A DNA stretch of 9,043 nucleotides from Gammaproteobacteria bacterium RIFCSPHIGHO2_12_FULL_38_11 (GTDB lineage Bacteria > Pseudomonadota > Gammaproteobacteria > Coxiellales > Coxiellaceae): assembly GCA_001801515.1 (NCBI GenBank), contig MGXX01000081.1:1-9043 (forward strand), read 5' to 3'. The notes under the pieces were generated by a model that searched no databases, was not told the DNA's origin, and saw only the letters and a list, made by a program, of their open reading frames with translations. This document shows, piece by piece, positions 1 through 8,311 of this stretch. Position numbers and translations under genes: made by a program. Numbering within the stretch: the first letter of the stretch is position 1; the number at the start of each line of letters is the position of its first letter.

Positions 1-1369
1 GATCGGCGCGATAGAAGCTGCCGCTTTCGGGTTGAGGATCCGGTTTTACAACTCGACCTTGCTGTGATGCAAGCGATTCAAGCACACCATCCAGACTCGA
101 CATCCCTTGACCAAATTGCGTAATGTCACGCGTTCTGCCATAAAAACCCATGCCGTCTATGTTGATATTTGCAGCCATATCCTTAACAGAAACCGAAGGG
201 TGCGCAACAAAGTACTCGGATCCAAGCAGACCCTGCTCTTCTGATGCAGTCAGCACAAAATACACGGTACGTTTCAGAGGTTTATCGAACTTACTGTATG
301 CTTTGGCAATAGAGAGCAATCCAGACACGCCTGAAGCATTATCAATGGCTCCATGGTAAATTAGCGATTTACCTGATTGAGGATCAATCTTCATACCAAG
401 ATGATCGTGATGCGCCGAATAAATGACAGCCTCTTTTGCAAGCCGAGGATCACTTCCAGGAATCATGCCAATAACATTTGCTGACTGGGAATAATGAATT
501 GTGTTTTTTAAATCAAGCGATATTTTTACACCCAGCGATACAGGCCTAAAAGTTCTTGACTCAGCTGCTGCACGCAACGCATCCAGATCATGACCGGAAA
601 GCTCTACAATGTTACGAGATGCCTCTTCTGTGGCCCAGCCTTTCATCTTGACACGCAGCTTGCCTTCATCTTTCAATTCAAATAATTCGCCAGTCCAAGA
701 GCTTTGTACAACTTGCCATGGATAGGCTGCAGATTCTGTTGTGTGAATAATAATGACACCAGCTGCTCCCATCTTCGCAGCCTGTTCGTATTTATAAGTC
801 CAGCGGCCATAGTACAATCTTGTCTTGCCTGCAAATACAGCGGGGTTATGGTTCATCACCAAAATAATTTTGCCTTTGACATCGACATCTTTAAAATCGT
901 TCCAGTTGAATTCTGGCGCGACAACACCATAACCAACAAAAACAATTTCTGCATCTTTAATGTTTATGCTGGATTTCTGCTGGCCTGCAGAAGCAATAAA
1001 ATCGTCATGGTTTTTAAGTGTTAACTGTTTAGTTCCGTGCGACAACGTTAACGTTTGCGGAACATGAGTCGTCATGCCACCTAGCGGTACATCCTGAAAC
1101 CAGCCGCCTCCTGGCGCCGCGGGTTTAAGCCCTAAATTTTCCAGTTCAGAGCGCAGGTACTCTTGCGTCTTCTTATCCGCTCGTGTTGATGGTCCCCGGC
1201 CTTCAAATGCATCCGAAGAAATATAGCGAACATGCTCACTAATATCTTCGCTGGTTATTTGCCTGGCAGCTGCTTGCATTTCCGGGGTAATAACAGCACT
1301 GTTTGCTGTTGTTGCATATACCTGCGTTGATAATAGAACAAGTGGTAATAATAAAGTTGATAGTTTCAT
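1..1369 (-). CDS. Secreted M28-family zinc aminopeptidase with PA domain (3' end outside window)
   Basis: Reading the minus strand from the ATG at 1369 gives 456 open codons to the window edge, so the C-terminus is missing. Residues 1-19 form a signal peptide (MKLSTLLLPLVLLSTQVYA, cleavage probably after VYA), so the enzyme should be exported to the periplasm or beyond. Residues about 140-270 (VFVGYGVVAPEFNW, then MGAAGVIIIH) look like a protease-associated domain inserted before the catalytic core. The M28 metal site is visible: H320 and D322 in AHHDHLG, bridging D343 in GAIDNASG, catalytic E377 and ligand E378 in ASEEQGLLGS, and D405 in NINIDGMG. The last codons read FYRAD, and the next base fits the expected fifth ligand His just outside the window. 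The family removes N-terminal amino acids from peptides using two zinc ions; the substrate here is unknown. An AGGGA ribosome-binding site lies six bases before the start. The gene is divergent from the kinase/cyclase gene. The family call is secure; exact specificity is not. Confidence 0.93.
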   Translation of the reverse strand, partial: MKLSTLLLPLVLLSTQVYATTANSAVITPEMQAAARQITSEDISEHVRYISSDAFEGRGPSTRADKKTQEYLRSELENLGLKPAAPGGGWFQDVPLGGMTTHVPQTLTLSHGTKQLTLKNHDDFIASAGQQKSSINIKDAEIVFVGYGVVAPEFNWNDFKDVDVKGKIILVMNHNPAVFAGKTRLYYGRWTYKYEQAAKMGAAGVIIIHTTESAAYPWQVVQSSWTGELFELKDEGKLRVKMKGWATEEASRNIVELSGHDLDALRAAAESRTFRPVSLGVKISLDLKNTIHYSQSANVIGMIPGSDPRLAKEAVIYSAHHDHLGMKIDPQSGKSLIYHGAIDNASGVSGLLSIAKAYSKFDKPLKRTVYFVLTASEEQGLLGSEYFVAHPSVSVKDMAANINIDGMGFYGRTRDITQFGQGMSSLDGVLESLASQQGRVVKPDPQPESGSFYRAD

Positions 1370-1466
1370 CCCGCATCCCTAGAAGTAAATTAATACAGAG
1401 CCACAGTATCTTTAAGTCAGCCCGCATGATATCCCGCAAATAACTGACTATCAATGCCGTCAACTT

Positions 1467-1495
1467 ACTATATCGGCTATGCCGATATGCCCCAA
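1467..1495 (-). promoter_or_regulatory. Candidate promoter for the M28 peptidase, with a palindrome in its spacer
   Basis: On the minus strand TTGGGG (1495-1490) is followed after exactly 17 bases by TATAGT (1472-1467). The -10 matches consensus at five of six positions; the -35 keeps only the TTG. The start of transcription would lie about 90 bases before the peptidase ATG. The spacer is almost entirely the palindrome listed separately, an arrangement typical of a repressor operator. A second -35-like TTGACG (1463-1458, minus) lies closer but has no good -10. Prediction from sequence only. Confidence 0.4.
1470..1488. repeat. Palindrome ATATCGGC-TAT-GCCGATAT
   Basis: Eight base pairs of perfect inverted repeat flank a three-base centre in the divergent intergenic region. 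No T-run follows on either strand, so it is unlikely to be an intrinsic terminator. Its place between the -35 and -10 of a minus-strand promoter candidate suggests a binding site for a dimeric regulator, but a fold-back element of a small dispersed repeat is also possible. Confidence 0.6.
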
Positions 1496-1528
1496 TGCTT
1501 TAAACCGTCTAATGCTCTGCAACTATTT

Positions 1529-1555
1529 GATTCTTCGCTACGCTCAGGATGATAG
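1529..1555. repeat. Segment resembling a short dispersed intergenic repeat
   Basis: The core TTCGCTACGCTCAGGATGA, preceded by GATTC, closely resembles the motif (complement TCATCCTGAGCG-AGCGAAGAATC) that I recall as a short dispersed intergenic repeat in many bacterial genomes. The heptamer CGCTCAG recurs 21 bases downstream (1541-1547 and 1562-1568). Only one copy lies in the window, so repetitiveness cannot be seen here; the call rests on recalled resemblance. Confidence 0.35.
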
Positions 1556-1593
1556 TTATGGCGCTCAGCGTGGCAATTTCCGACTTCGATTCA

Positions 1594-1602
1594 TGGTATA
1601 AT
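1594..1602 (+). promoter_or_regulatory. Extended -10 promoter for the kinase/cyclase gene
   Basis: TGGTATAAT is a perfect TATAAT hexamer preceded by the TGn extension. No good -35 is found 16-18 bases upstream (the bases there are AT-rich, around CAATTT), which is usual for extended -10 promoters. Transcription would begin near 1609, giving a 5' leader of about 45 bases before the ATG at 1654. Confidence 0.65.
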
Positions 1603-1636
1603 ATCTAATCACCTGATAATTTAAAAGAATAATGCC

Positions 1637-1656
1637 AAAGGGTGCAAAACGATATG
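1637..1656 (+). promoter_or_regulatory. Ribosome-binding site that decides the start of the large gene
   Basis: AAAGGG (1637-1642) lies 11 bases before the ATG at 1654. The in-frame GTG at 1642 overlaps this sequence and has no good site of its own, so ATG 1654 (protein beginning MLTLEGYTI) is preferred. The GTG start would add only four residues. Confidence 0.55.
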
Positions 1657-4600
1657 CTCACTCTTGAAGGCTATACAATAAAGGAATTATCTCAGCAAAG
1701 CGGTCAATTCTCTCTTTACAAGGGAATTAGAAACGCTGATGAGATGCCTGTTGTTCTGAAAGTCTGCCAATCTGATCGTTCTGCTGCATTATCTGATATT
1801 GTCGCCATACAGCATGAATACGAAATCTTAAAGCATTTAAATTTATCTTCTGTGATAAAAGTTTATGATCTCATCAAAACTCACGATCGTTTAGTGTTGG
1901 TGCTGGAAGATATTGGAGGCACTTCATTACAACAATATTTGTCAAATGGCCCCGTTAGCTTGTCGGACTTTTTCAAATTAACACTACAACTTGTGGATGC
2001 CATCGGTGAGCTGCATTTACAAAATATTACGCATAAAGATATTAATCCGAATAATATTTTGATTAATACTGAAAACTTAACTATTAAATTAGCTGACTTT
2101 GGTATTTCATCTGAGTTGACGCAGGAGAATCAGGAAAATCGGTCGCTGCATAATTTGCAGGGTTCACTTTCCTATTACTCGCCTGAACAAACAGGCCGCA
2201 TGAATCGTTCGGTTGACTATAGAAGCGATTTTTATTCGTTAGGTGTGACACTTTATGAAATGCTCGCCGGGAAATTGCCGTTTGATTCTCAGGACACGTT
2301 AGAGCTGGTTCATTTACATTTAACGGCTGTACCTGAATCATTAACCTCATCAAATCCTGATATTCCGCTCGTCATCGAAGATATCATATTTAAATTATTA
2401 TCTAAAATGCCTGAATCAAGATATAAAAGTGCCGCTGGGTTGAGAGCGGATATACTGTTATGTCAGGAGCAGTGGGAAAAAAATAAAAGTATCGAGCGTT
2501 TTGCTGTTGGTAAAAGTGATTTGCAAGATCACTTGACTATTTCACCGAAATTATATGGCAGGGAAGAGCAATTTGATATTTTGCTTGATAAGTTCAATAG
2601 CGTGAGTAAAGGCAATTCTGAATTAGTTTTTGTTTCGGGTTATTCAGGTATTGGTAAAACATCACTAGTCAAAGAACTTTATCAACCCATAGCAAAACAT
2701 CACGGTTATTATTTCAGCGGCAAGTTCGATCAATTACAACGTGCCACCCCGTATAGCGCGATTATTGAAGCTTTTTCAGGCTTCGTGCAATATTGCCTGA
2801 CAGAACCTGAATCTCAGCTTGACTTGCTGCGTTCTTTACTAAAAGAATCACTCGGAAATAATGGTCAAATCATTGTAAATATCATTCCAGATGTCGAATT
2901 AATCATTGGCAAACAACCGCCTCTAGCAGAACTTCCGACAGCGATGGCACAAAATCGATTGACCTCGACATTTTTAAATTTTGTCCGAACAGTCATTCAA
3001 TTCAAGCACCCTCTCGTTTTATTTATTGATGATCTTCAATGGATAGATATGGCTTCACTCAATCTGATCAAGTTACTAGTTGAAGATCGTGAATTACATG
3101 AGCTCTTAATTATTGGTGCGTATCGTGATAATGAAGTGTCTGATACTCATCCTCTAATGATCATGCAGCAACAGTTGACCAAGAATAATATTCAATTTAC
3201 CAATATCGTATTAACACTATTAAAAAAGACAGATGTAGAAAATTTAATATCAGACAGTTTAATATCAACGCAGAATTCTATCCCAGAATTTGCAAAACTT
3301 GTGCTGGATAAAACGAATGGAAACCCATTTTTTATTTCAGCATTTTTGAAAGAATTGTACGACGAAGGTTTATTGAAATTTAGTTATCATGATAGCGCAT
3401 GGACATGGAATATTGAAGAAATAAATAAATTAGCAATCACTGACAATGTTATTGATTTACTTATCGCGCGCCTAGACAAGCTGCCTGAAAAAACACGCGA
3501 AATGCTAAAGTTGGCTGCATGCATTGGGCATACCTTTGATTTAGCAACATTAAGCACAGTTAGTGAAGAAGGATTGAGTGAGACCGCCAAACACATGCTG
3601 GAAGCAACCAAGACTTCCTTTGTTGTTCCGGTGAATACGAATTATCAATTGCTGGAAGTGATTTCAGCCGGTAATGTTCAGCTAACGCAATTAAGTCAAG
3701 GAATCAAGTATCGTTTTATCCATGACAAAATCCAGCAAGCGGCTTATGAATTGATTCCGGAAGACAAGAAAAAGCAACTCCATTTAAAAATTGGTCGCTT
3801 GTTGTTAAAAGGAAAGGTAATAGAAGAAAATAGTGAAGAATTATTCGAGATTCTCAATCATTTTAATGCTGCAGTCAGTGACATCACAGATGTGGATGAA
3901 ATGTTAACATTAGCTCAATGTAATTTATGGGCGGGGAAAAGAGCCAAGATAGCCAGTGCTTATCAAGGGGCAAAATCCTACATCAACGCTGGGCTACTAT
4001 TAATAAATGGTCTGAATGAAACCGAGATTGGTGAATTAGAATTTGAACTCAAAAAAGAACTTGCTAACTGCCAATACTTAACAGGTGAATATGAGTTAGC
4101 TGAGGATAATTTTAATCAATTATTGAAGGAGAGCAATCTATCTTCAGTGATCGAAGTCACTAGTTTATATTGTGAAATGCTAACAACGTTAAATAGACCA
4201 CGTGATGCATTAAAGTTGGCATTTAAAACTCTGGCAATGTTTAATTTCAAGATTCCTGAGCATCCCTCTAAACTTCGTATATTTTGGGAAGTTGCTAAAA
4301 TTAGATTAATAATAGGTAGACGAAACATAGCAGAAATCGATCTGCCATTAATGCAATCCATTCAATACCAACAAATTGCCGCTTTGATTTCGCAGTTGGG
4401 TCCTATTGCCTATTTAACGGATGCGAATTTAAGTTTCTTTCTTGTCTGTACTGCTGTGAAATTAAGTTTACGATATGGCTACACAAATAGCACAGGATCG
4501 TCTCTGATTATCTATGCATTTATGGCGATGCACGGGCTTAATTGGTATCAACACGGCCTTCAAATTTGTGCACTTTACGATAAGCTTACCAGGCAATACC

Positions 4601-6573
4601 CTCAGGGTGCTTTTTATGAAGCTAGAAATAGATACTATATTACTAATTTTATTGATCCATGGCGATTTCCAATAGATAAAATAATTTATTCACTCCATCA
4701 ATTATCTCCCTATTTATTCGATGTTGGTGATATTGTCTTTTGTAATTACCTCAATTCTGCCACATTTAGATTTAGCATGGCTGTCGGGAAACCAATCACG
4801 GAAAGCAAAGTATATTTACAAAATATGATAAGTTTTATAAGAAAATATGAAATAAAACATTTTAATGTTTTAGCCGAGTTTTGGGATTATATATTTTCGT
4901 GCCTTACAGAGGAATTATTTTCTATAACAAAAGTAAAGGAATATGAACAACAAGTGCTAGCTACTAATAACAATACGGAAATAGCCATGGTTTATGTACA
5001 GGCAGTTAAATTCTGTTTCTTGTTTGGATGTTATGATGAGGCTATCTATTATACAAAACAACTTGCTATTTATATCAAAAACCTTGTTGGTACTGCGTCT
5101 ACTGCCGAGGGGTCGTTTTTTTCAGCCTTATCAATCACAGCAGTTTTCACGACAAAAAATAGTGGGGCCATGAAAAAATTAAATAAGTTGCGGAAAAATC
5201 TCAACCGATGGGCAGGTTGGTGTCCTGCGAATTATCTACATTATTTATTACTTGTTGATGCAGAAATAGCACGATTAAATAAAAAAACAACCGTCGCCAT
5301 TCAACATTACACCTCAGCTATCAAAACAGCCAAAGAAAATGATAATTACCTTATTGCCGCTCTTGGATATGAACTGCTAGCACGTTTTTACTCGGATTTA
5401 CCTTCACCTGATGTAGCACATTTATACTATCAATATGCACACGATACCTATATGCAGATTGGCTATACTGGAAAAGCAAAGCTTATAAGAGATAAACATC
5501 TGGAATCCGCTGAGTTAACTCCCGTAAAAGAAGGAGCTGATACAGAGTTAGCATCCATCGATTTATTATCACTAATGAAATCCTCCCAAGCCATTTCCAG
5601 CGAAATTGAATTAGATAAATTACTGGATAAGTTATTAGTGATCTTATTACAAAATGCTGGTGCTAACCGTGTGCTATTGCTGACAAAAGATAAAGAAGTC
5701 TGGTATGTAGAAGCAGAAGGAACCACAGAAGAGCAACGCATTGCATTGAACTCAGCTGAACCGTTTGATAAGCGTAACGACTTACCATTATCATTAATTC
5801 GCTATGTGATACGAACAAATGAGTCAGTGCTAGCACAAACACCCGAGGAAATAAAAACCTGGATCCCAGATTCCGATGGAATGACAGAACAACCGCAGTC
5901 AATGTTAGTGATCCCTGTCTTTCATCACGGTGAATTACAAAGTATTTTGTATCTGGAAAATCAATCTGCCAGCATGGCTTTTAAGAATGAGCAGGTGCGC
6001 ATATTGCAAATATTATCGTCTCAAACCGCTATTTCCCTGCAAAATGCAAGGCTATATTATCAAGCTACACACGATGCATTAACCGGTCTAGCCAATCGAA
6101 ACTTGCTTTATCATGTATTCGATCTTTCAGTGAATAAATGCAAATCAAGCAATACCTCTATTGCCATCATGCTTTTTGATTTAGATTATTTCAAAAATAT
6201 TAATGATACATTAGGACACCTTGTCGGCGACAAAGTGCTGATACATATTTCTAACCTGATATCTACCTGCATAGGAAAAGAAAACCTGCCCGCACGTTTA
6301 GGCGGCGACGAATTTGTAGCAATGGTGGAATATCAAGATGTGAAGGAAGTGACAACCATTGCTGAGCAATTCATGCAAAAACTAAAAGAACCAGTCAACA
6401 TTGAAGGACACACACTGACACTTTCATCCAGCGTTGGCATTAGCCTTTACCCACAAGATGGCAAAACCATTTCAGATTTGCTTAAACAGGCTGACATTGC
6501 ACTTTATCAGGTGAAGGCTAAAGGTAAGAATCAATTTCAGTTTTATGCGGGTGTTGATCATATGCATGCATAA
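1654..6573 (+). CDS. Multidomain signalling protein: Ser/Thr kinase - AAA ATPase - helical repeats - GAF - GGDEF
   Basis: The protein has 1639 residues from ATG 1654 (1643 from GTG 1642). Residues 1-275 are a Ser/Thr kinase: K36 in VVLK, catalytic loop HKDINPNN (D129, N134), DFG 148-150, then SPEQTGRMNRS and DFYSLGVTLYEML; the glycine loop is degenerate. Residues about 300-640 are an AAA/STAND-like ATPase: Walker A GYSGIGKT 329-336 and Walker B LVLFIDD 454-460, followed by QWID. Residues about 700-1285 are helical, TPR-like. GAF covers about 1320-1462. GGDEF covers about 1473-1632, with FDLDYFKNINDTLGH (D1509, N1517, D1526) and intact GGDEF 1550-1554, so it probably makes c-di-GMP from GTP. 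The usual RxxD inhibitory site reads GKEN. No signal peptide or membrane helix is evident, so it is probably cytosolic. Related giant proteins, such as the cyanobacterial Hstk type, end in a histidine kinase; here a cyclase takes that place. It appears monocistronic with its own promoter and converges on the Fic gene. The stimulus and phosphorylation targets are unknown. Confidence 0.92.
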   Translation: MLTLEGYTIKELSQQSGQFSLYKGIRNADEMPVVLKVCQSDRSAALSDIVAIQHEYEILKHLNLSSVIKVYDLIKTHDRLVLVLEDIGGTSLQQYLSNGPVSLSDFFKLTLQLVDAIGELHLQNITHKDINPNNILINTENLTIKLADFGISSELTQENQENRSLHNLQGSLSYYSPEQTGRMNRSVDYRSDFYSLGVTLYEMLAGKLPFDSQDTLELVHLHLTAVPESLTSSNPDIPLVIEDIIFKLLSKMPESRYKSAAGLRADILLCQEQWEKNKSIERFAVGKSDLQDHLTISPKLYGREEQFDILLDKFNSVSKGNSELVFVSGYSGIGKTSLVKELYQPIAKHHGYYFSGKFDQLQRATPYSAIIEAFSGFVQYCLTEPESQLDLLRSLLKESLGNNGQIIVNIIPDVELIIGKQPPLAELPTAMAQNRLTSTFLNFVRTVIQFKHPLVLFIDDLQWIDMASLNLIKLLVEDRELHELLIIGAYRDNEVSDTHPLMIMQQQLTKNNIQFTNIVLTLLKKTDVENLISDSLISTQNSIPEFAKLVLDKTNGNPFFISAFLKELYDEGLLKFSYHDSAWTWNIEEINKLAITDNVIDLLIARLDKLPEKTREMLKLAACIGHTFDLATLSTVSEEGLSETAKHMLEATKTSFVVPVNTNYQLLEVISAGNVQLTQLSQGIKYRFIHDKIQQAAYELIPEDKKKQLHLKIGRLLLKGKVIEENSEELFEILNHFNAAVSDITDVDEMLTLAQCNLWAGKRAKIASAYQGAKSYINAGLLLINGLNETEIGELEFELKKELANCQYLTGEYELAEDNFNQLLKESNLSSVIEVTSLYCEMLTTLNRPRDALKLAFKTLAMFNFKIPEHPSKLRIFWEVAKIRLIIGRRNIAEIDLPLMQSIQYQQIAALISQLGPIAYLTDANLSFFLVCTAVKLSLRYGYTNSTGSSLIIYAFMAMHGLNWYQHGLQICALYDKLTRQYPQGAFYEARNRYYITNFIDPWRFPIDKIIYSLHQLSPYLFDVGDIVFCNYLNSATFRFSMAVGKPITESKVYLQNMISFIRKYEIKHFNVLAEFWDYIFSCLTEELFSITKVKEYEQQVLATNNNTEIAMVYVQAVKFCFLFGCYDEAIYYTKQLAIYIKNLVGTASTAEGSFFSALSITAVFTTKNSGAMKKLNKLRKNLNRWAGWCPANYLHYLLLVDAEIARLNKKTTVAIQHYTSAIKTAKENDNYLIAALGYELLARFYSDLPSPDVAHLYYQYAHDTYMQIGYTGKAKLIRDKHLESAELTPVKEGADTELASIDLLSLMKSSQAISSEIELDKLLDKLLVILLQNAGANRVLLLTKDKEVWYVEAEGTTEEQRIALNSAEPFDKRNDLPLSLIRYVIRTNESVLAQTPEEIKTWIPDSDGMTEQPQSMLVIPVFHHGELQSILYLENQSASMAFKNEQVRILQILSSQTAISLQNARLYYQATHDALTGLANRNLLYHVFDLSVNKCKSSNTSIAIMLFDLDYFKNINDTLGHLVGDKVLIHISNLISTCIGKENLPARLGGDEFVAMVEYQDVKEVTTIAEQFMQKLKEPVNIEGHTLTLSSSVGISLYPQDGKTISDLLKQADIALYQVKAKGKNQFQFYAGVDHMHA

Positions 6574-6607
6574 CGAGTTATTATGCTGTATTCGCATTGA
6601 ATAGCCT

Positions 6608-8107
6608 TTAGCTCGCCATCATGTTCCGCTTAACGCACGCCACTAGACTTTTAATTTCATGGTCATTTAATTGCGAAAAATAATCATTTCTTTTCTTCTT
6701 AGCTAATTCACCATGATTCTGTGTTACTAGCTTAATCAGCAAATCAATGTCTTTGTCAGGCATATCCACAATTGCCTGAATGGCATTTTTGGTTTTGTCG
6801 TAATTAAGCAGGAATATAATCTCTTGTTCCATGTACTCATGGATAGCATCATGTATACATTGAAATAAATATACCGTTATTCTTGTAAAATCGAGATATT
6901 GGTAATAAATTTTGCTGTCTTGCTCAACATTCATCACGCCTTCATCAGACAGGTCATATTCTGTTAGCACTGATAACAACGGATTTGAGAAGGATTCCAG
7001 TGTAGCATCATACTCATAGTTATTTTTCAGCATGATGGCGGAGACCGGTATAATAATATCCTTGGGTGAAAAACCCGTTTTGGAAAGTATTTGATGAATT
7101 AAGAATCGATGTATACGACCGTTTCCATCTTCAAACGGATGAATAAAGACAAAGCCAAATGCAATGCACGCGGAGATGATCACCGGGTTTATTTGAGAGG
7201 CTTCCATTCTTGTTAGTGTATCGAACAATCCTTGCATCAGTTCAGGAACGTCAGTTGGTTTTGGCGATATGTAGTGAATGCGTGAAAAGCCAGGCCTGAT
7301 GTTTTCTCCCACATAATTTTGTGAAGTGCGATAATTGCTATCGCAAAAGCGTGGGTCAACAATGCTGTTTTGTAATTCGATCAGCATATTTTTAGATAAC
7401 TGATCGATTCTACCAGCTTGTTGTAGCAGACTGATGAATCGGGCGATTCTGCTTTTATTAGGCTTTTCTTTTTCAATTTCAAAAGAAGACATGGTTTCTT
7501 TGGTGTATAGATAGTTGCATGCGCGAGAGATCAGTGATGCATCGTATTTGTTTACGATATTTTTTGCTTCATTGTCCAGGCGGCGATGGATAAATTTATC
7601 TAGCTCTGTCGTTCTCCTTACAAATGGACAATAGTCACGGTTACCTAACAGATTATCATTAATGCCATGACGAGAACTTTTTTTTCCGTTACTAGTAAAA
7701 TATAAGTTTTTATCAAGTAACTCTACGTATTTAATTTTTTTGCAGTCTGGTAATTCTAATTTTTCCTGCATGAGAAATTCATAAAGATACCAAATTTTTC
7801 GAGAATAAATTCCTGTTGGCTGTTTCTTAATATGATTTGTTATTTGATTTTTATTGGTATTCTGGAAAAAATGTTTGATGATTTCCAGATTCATGCCTTC
7901 ATGTTTTAGCGCAAACTCTAAATTTTCCAAAAGGTCTAGCGGGTTTTGTAGTGCATAAGTTTTAGGATAGATATGTATTTCATGGTGGTTTTCTATCATT
8001 GTTTTTCCGCGGCCATGCATCGCGATGTATGACTCACGGAAGTGAGGTAGGGTTGTAAGTTTAAGTTGTTTGCAAATTGCTTGATATCCAACAGCTATTT
8101 GGTTCAT
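6608..8107 (-). CDS. Fic-domain protein (probable AMP transferase), 499 aa
   Basis: The catalytic loop HPFEDGNGRIHR (residues 323-334) matches HxFx(D/E)GNGRxxR fully, so nucleotide transfer, usually AMP from ATP to a hydroxyl side chain, is expected. The flap RIHYISPKPTDVPELM (276-291) and the helix ISACIAFGFVFI before the loop also fit the fold. Upstream, SSFEIEKEKPNKSR (207-220) sits where class II Fic proteins carry the autoinhibitory (S/T)xxxE(G/N) helix: S208 and E212 are kept, but the last residue is K213. The N-terminal 200 and C-terminal 100 residues have no domain I can name; residues 395-465 look helical. No signal peptide or membrane helix is visible. ATG 8107 is the only ATG after an in-frame upstream stop; its ribosome-binding site is weak (GGGG eight bases upstream). 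No small FicA-like antitoxin gene adjoins it. The target is unknown. Host-directed effector, toxin and housekeeping regulator are all possible. Confidence 0.93.
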   Translation of the reverse strand: MNQIAVGYQAICKQLKLTTLPHFRESYIAMHGRGKTMIENHHEIHIYPKTYALQNPLDLLENLEFALKHEGMNLEIIKHFFQNTNKNQITNHIKKQPTGIYSRKIWYLYEFLMQEKLELPDCKKIKYVELLDKNLYFTSNGKKSSRHGINDNLLGNRDYCPFVRRTTELDKFIHRRLDNEAKNIVNKYDASLISRACNYLYTKETMSSFEIEKEKPNKSRIARFISLLQQAGRIDQLSKNMLIELQNSIVDPRFCDSNYRTSQNYVGENIRPGFSRIHYISPKPTDVPELMQGLFDTLTRMEASQINPVIISACIAFGFVFIHPFEDGNGRIHRFLIHQILSKTGFSPKDIIIPVSAIMLKNNYEYDATLESFSNPLLSVLTEYDLSDEGVMNVEQDSKIYYQYLDFTRITVYLFQCIHDAIHEYMEQEIIFLLNYDKTKNAIQAIVDMPDKDIDLLIKLVTQNHGELAKKKRNDYFSQLNDHEIKSLVACVKRNMMAS

Positions 8108-8164
8108 GAGTTCTACCCCAAGGCCTGATCTTGAATAAATGCCACATGTCTAAAAACACGCGCG

Positions 8165-8282
8165 TTTGTAATATAATGTTCGCAAATCAGTATATATGTT
8201 ATAAGATAATAGCACACTGGCGGTCATATACAATCATGCATTTCTGAGGAACTTGTTATAAAAGACGCGCATATATTACAAA
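8165..8282. repeat. 11-bp inverted repeat pair with ACGCGC flanks
   Basis: TTTGTAATATA (8165-8175) is the exact reverse complement of TATATTACAAA (8272-8282), 96 bases away. Each arm is preceded one base earlier by ACGCGC in the same orientation (8158-8163 and 8265-8270). The arms are AT-rich, so chance is possible, but the shared flank makes it less likely. They may be paired protein-binding sites upstream of the Fic gene. Confidence 0.45.
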
Positions 8283-8311
8283 TAGCACGCAATTACGATA
8301 AAGTGTTATAA
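8197..8311 (+). repeat. Three direct copies of TGTTATAA
   Basis: The octamer TGTTATAA occurs at 8197-8204, 8254-8261 and 8304-8311, at intervals of 57 and 50 bases. TTCGCAA also occurs twice nearby (8179-8185 and 8316-8322). These are short words in AT-rich DNA, so the evidence for a designed array is modest; spaced regulator or nucleoid-protein sites would fit. Confidence 0.35.
8206..8233 (-). promoter_or_regulatory. Weak promoter candidate for the Fic gene
   Basis: On the minus strand TTGTAT (8233-8228) and TATTAT (8211-8206) are separated by 16 bases. The -10 matches five of six positions and the -35 three of six. It would give a leader of roughly 90 bases before the Fic start. The surrounding DNA is so AT-rich that other -10-like words exist (for example TATACT at 8194-8189), so the choice is uncertain. 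Confidence 0.3.

Noticed and set aside
704..1024. A 106-codon plus-strand open frame
   Set aside because: It lies antisense inside the PA-domain region of the M28 gene, whose own frame has clear domain motifs.
1239..1463. A 74-codon minus-strand open frame across the peptidase start and its upstream region
   Set aside because: It overlaps the signal-peptide region of the M28 gene in another frame and reads as Cys- and Asn-rich non-protein-like sequence.
1642..1653. GTG start adding MQND to the large protein
   Set aside because: The best ribosome-binding sequence overlaps the GTG and is better placed for the ATG at 1654; it remains possible but less likely.
6574..6607. Bidirectional terminator in the convergent junction
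   Set aside because: Only tiny inverted repeats (AGC-CTTTA-GCT) and no T-run are present, so no terminator can be supported.
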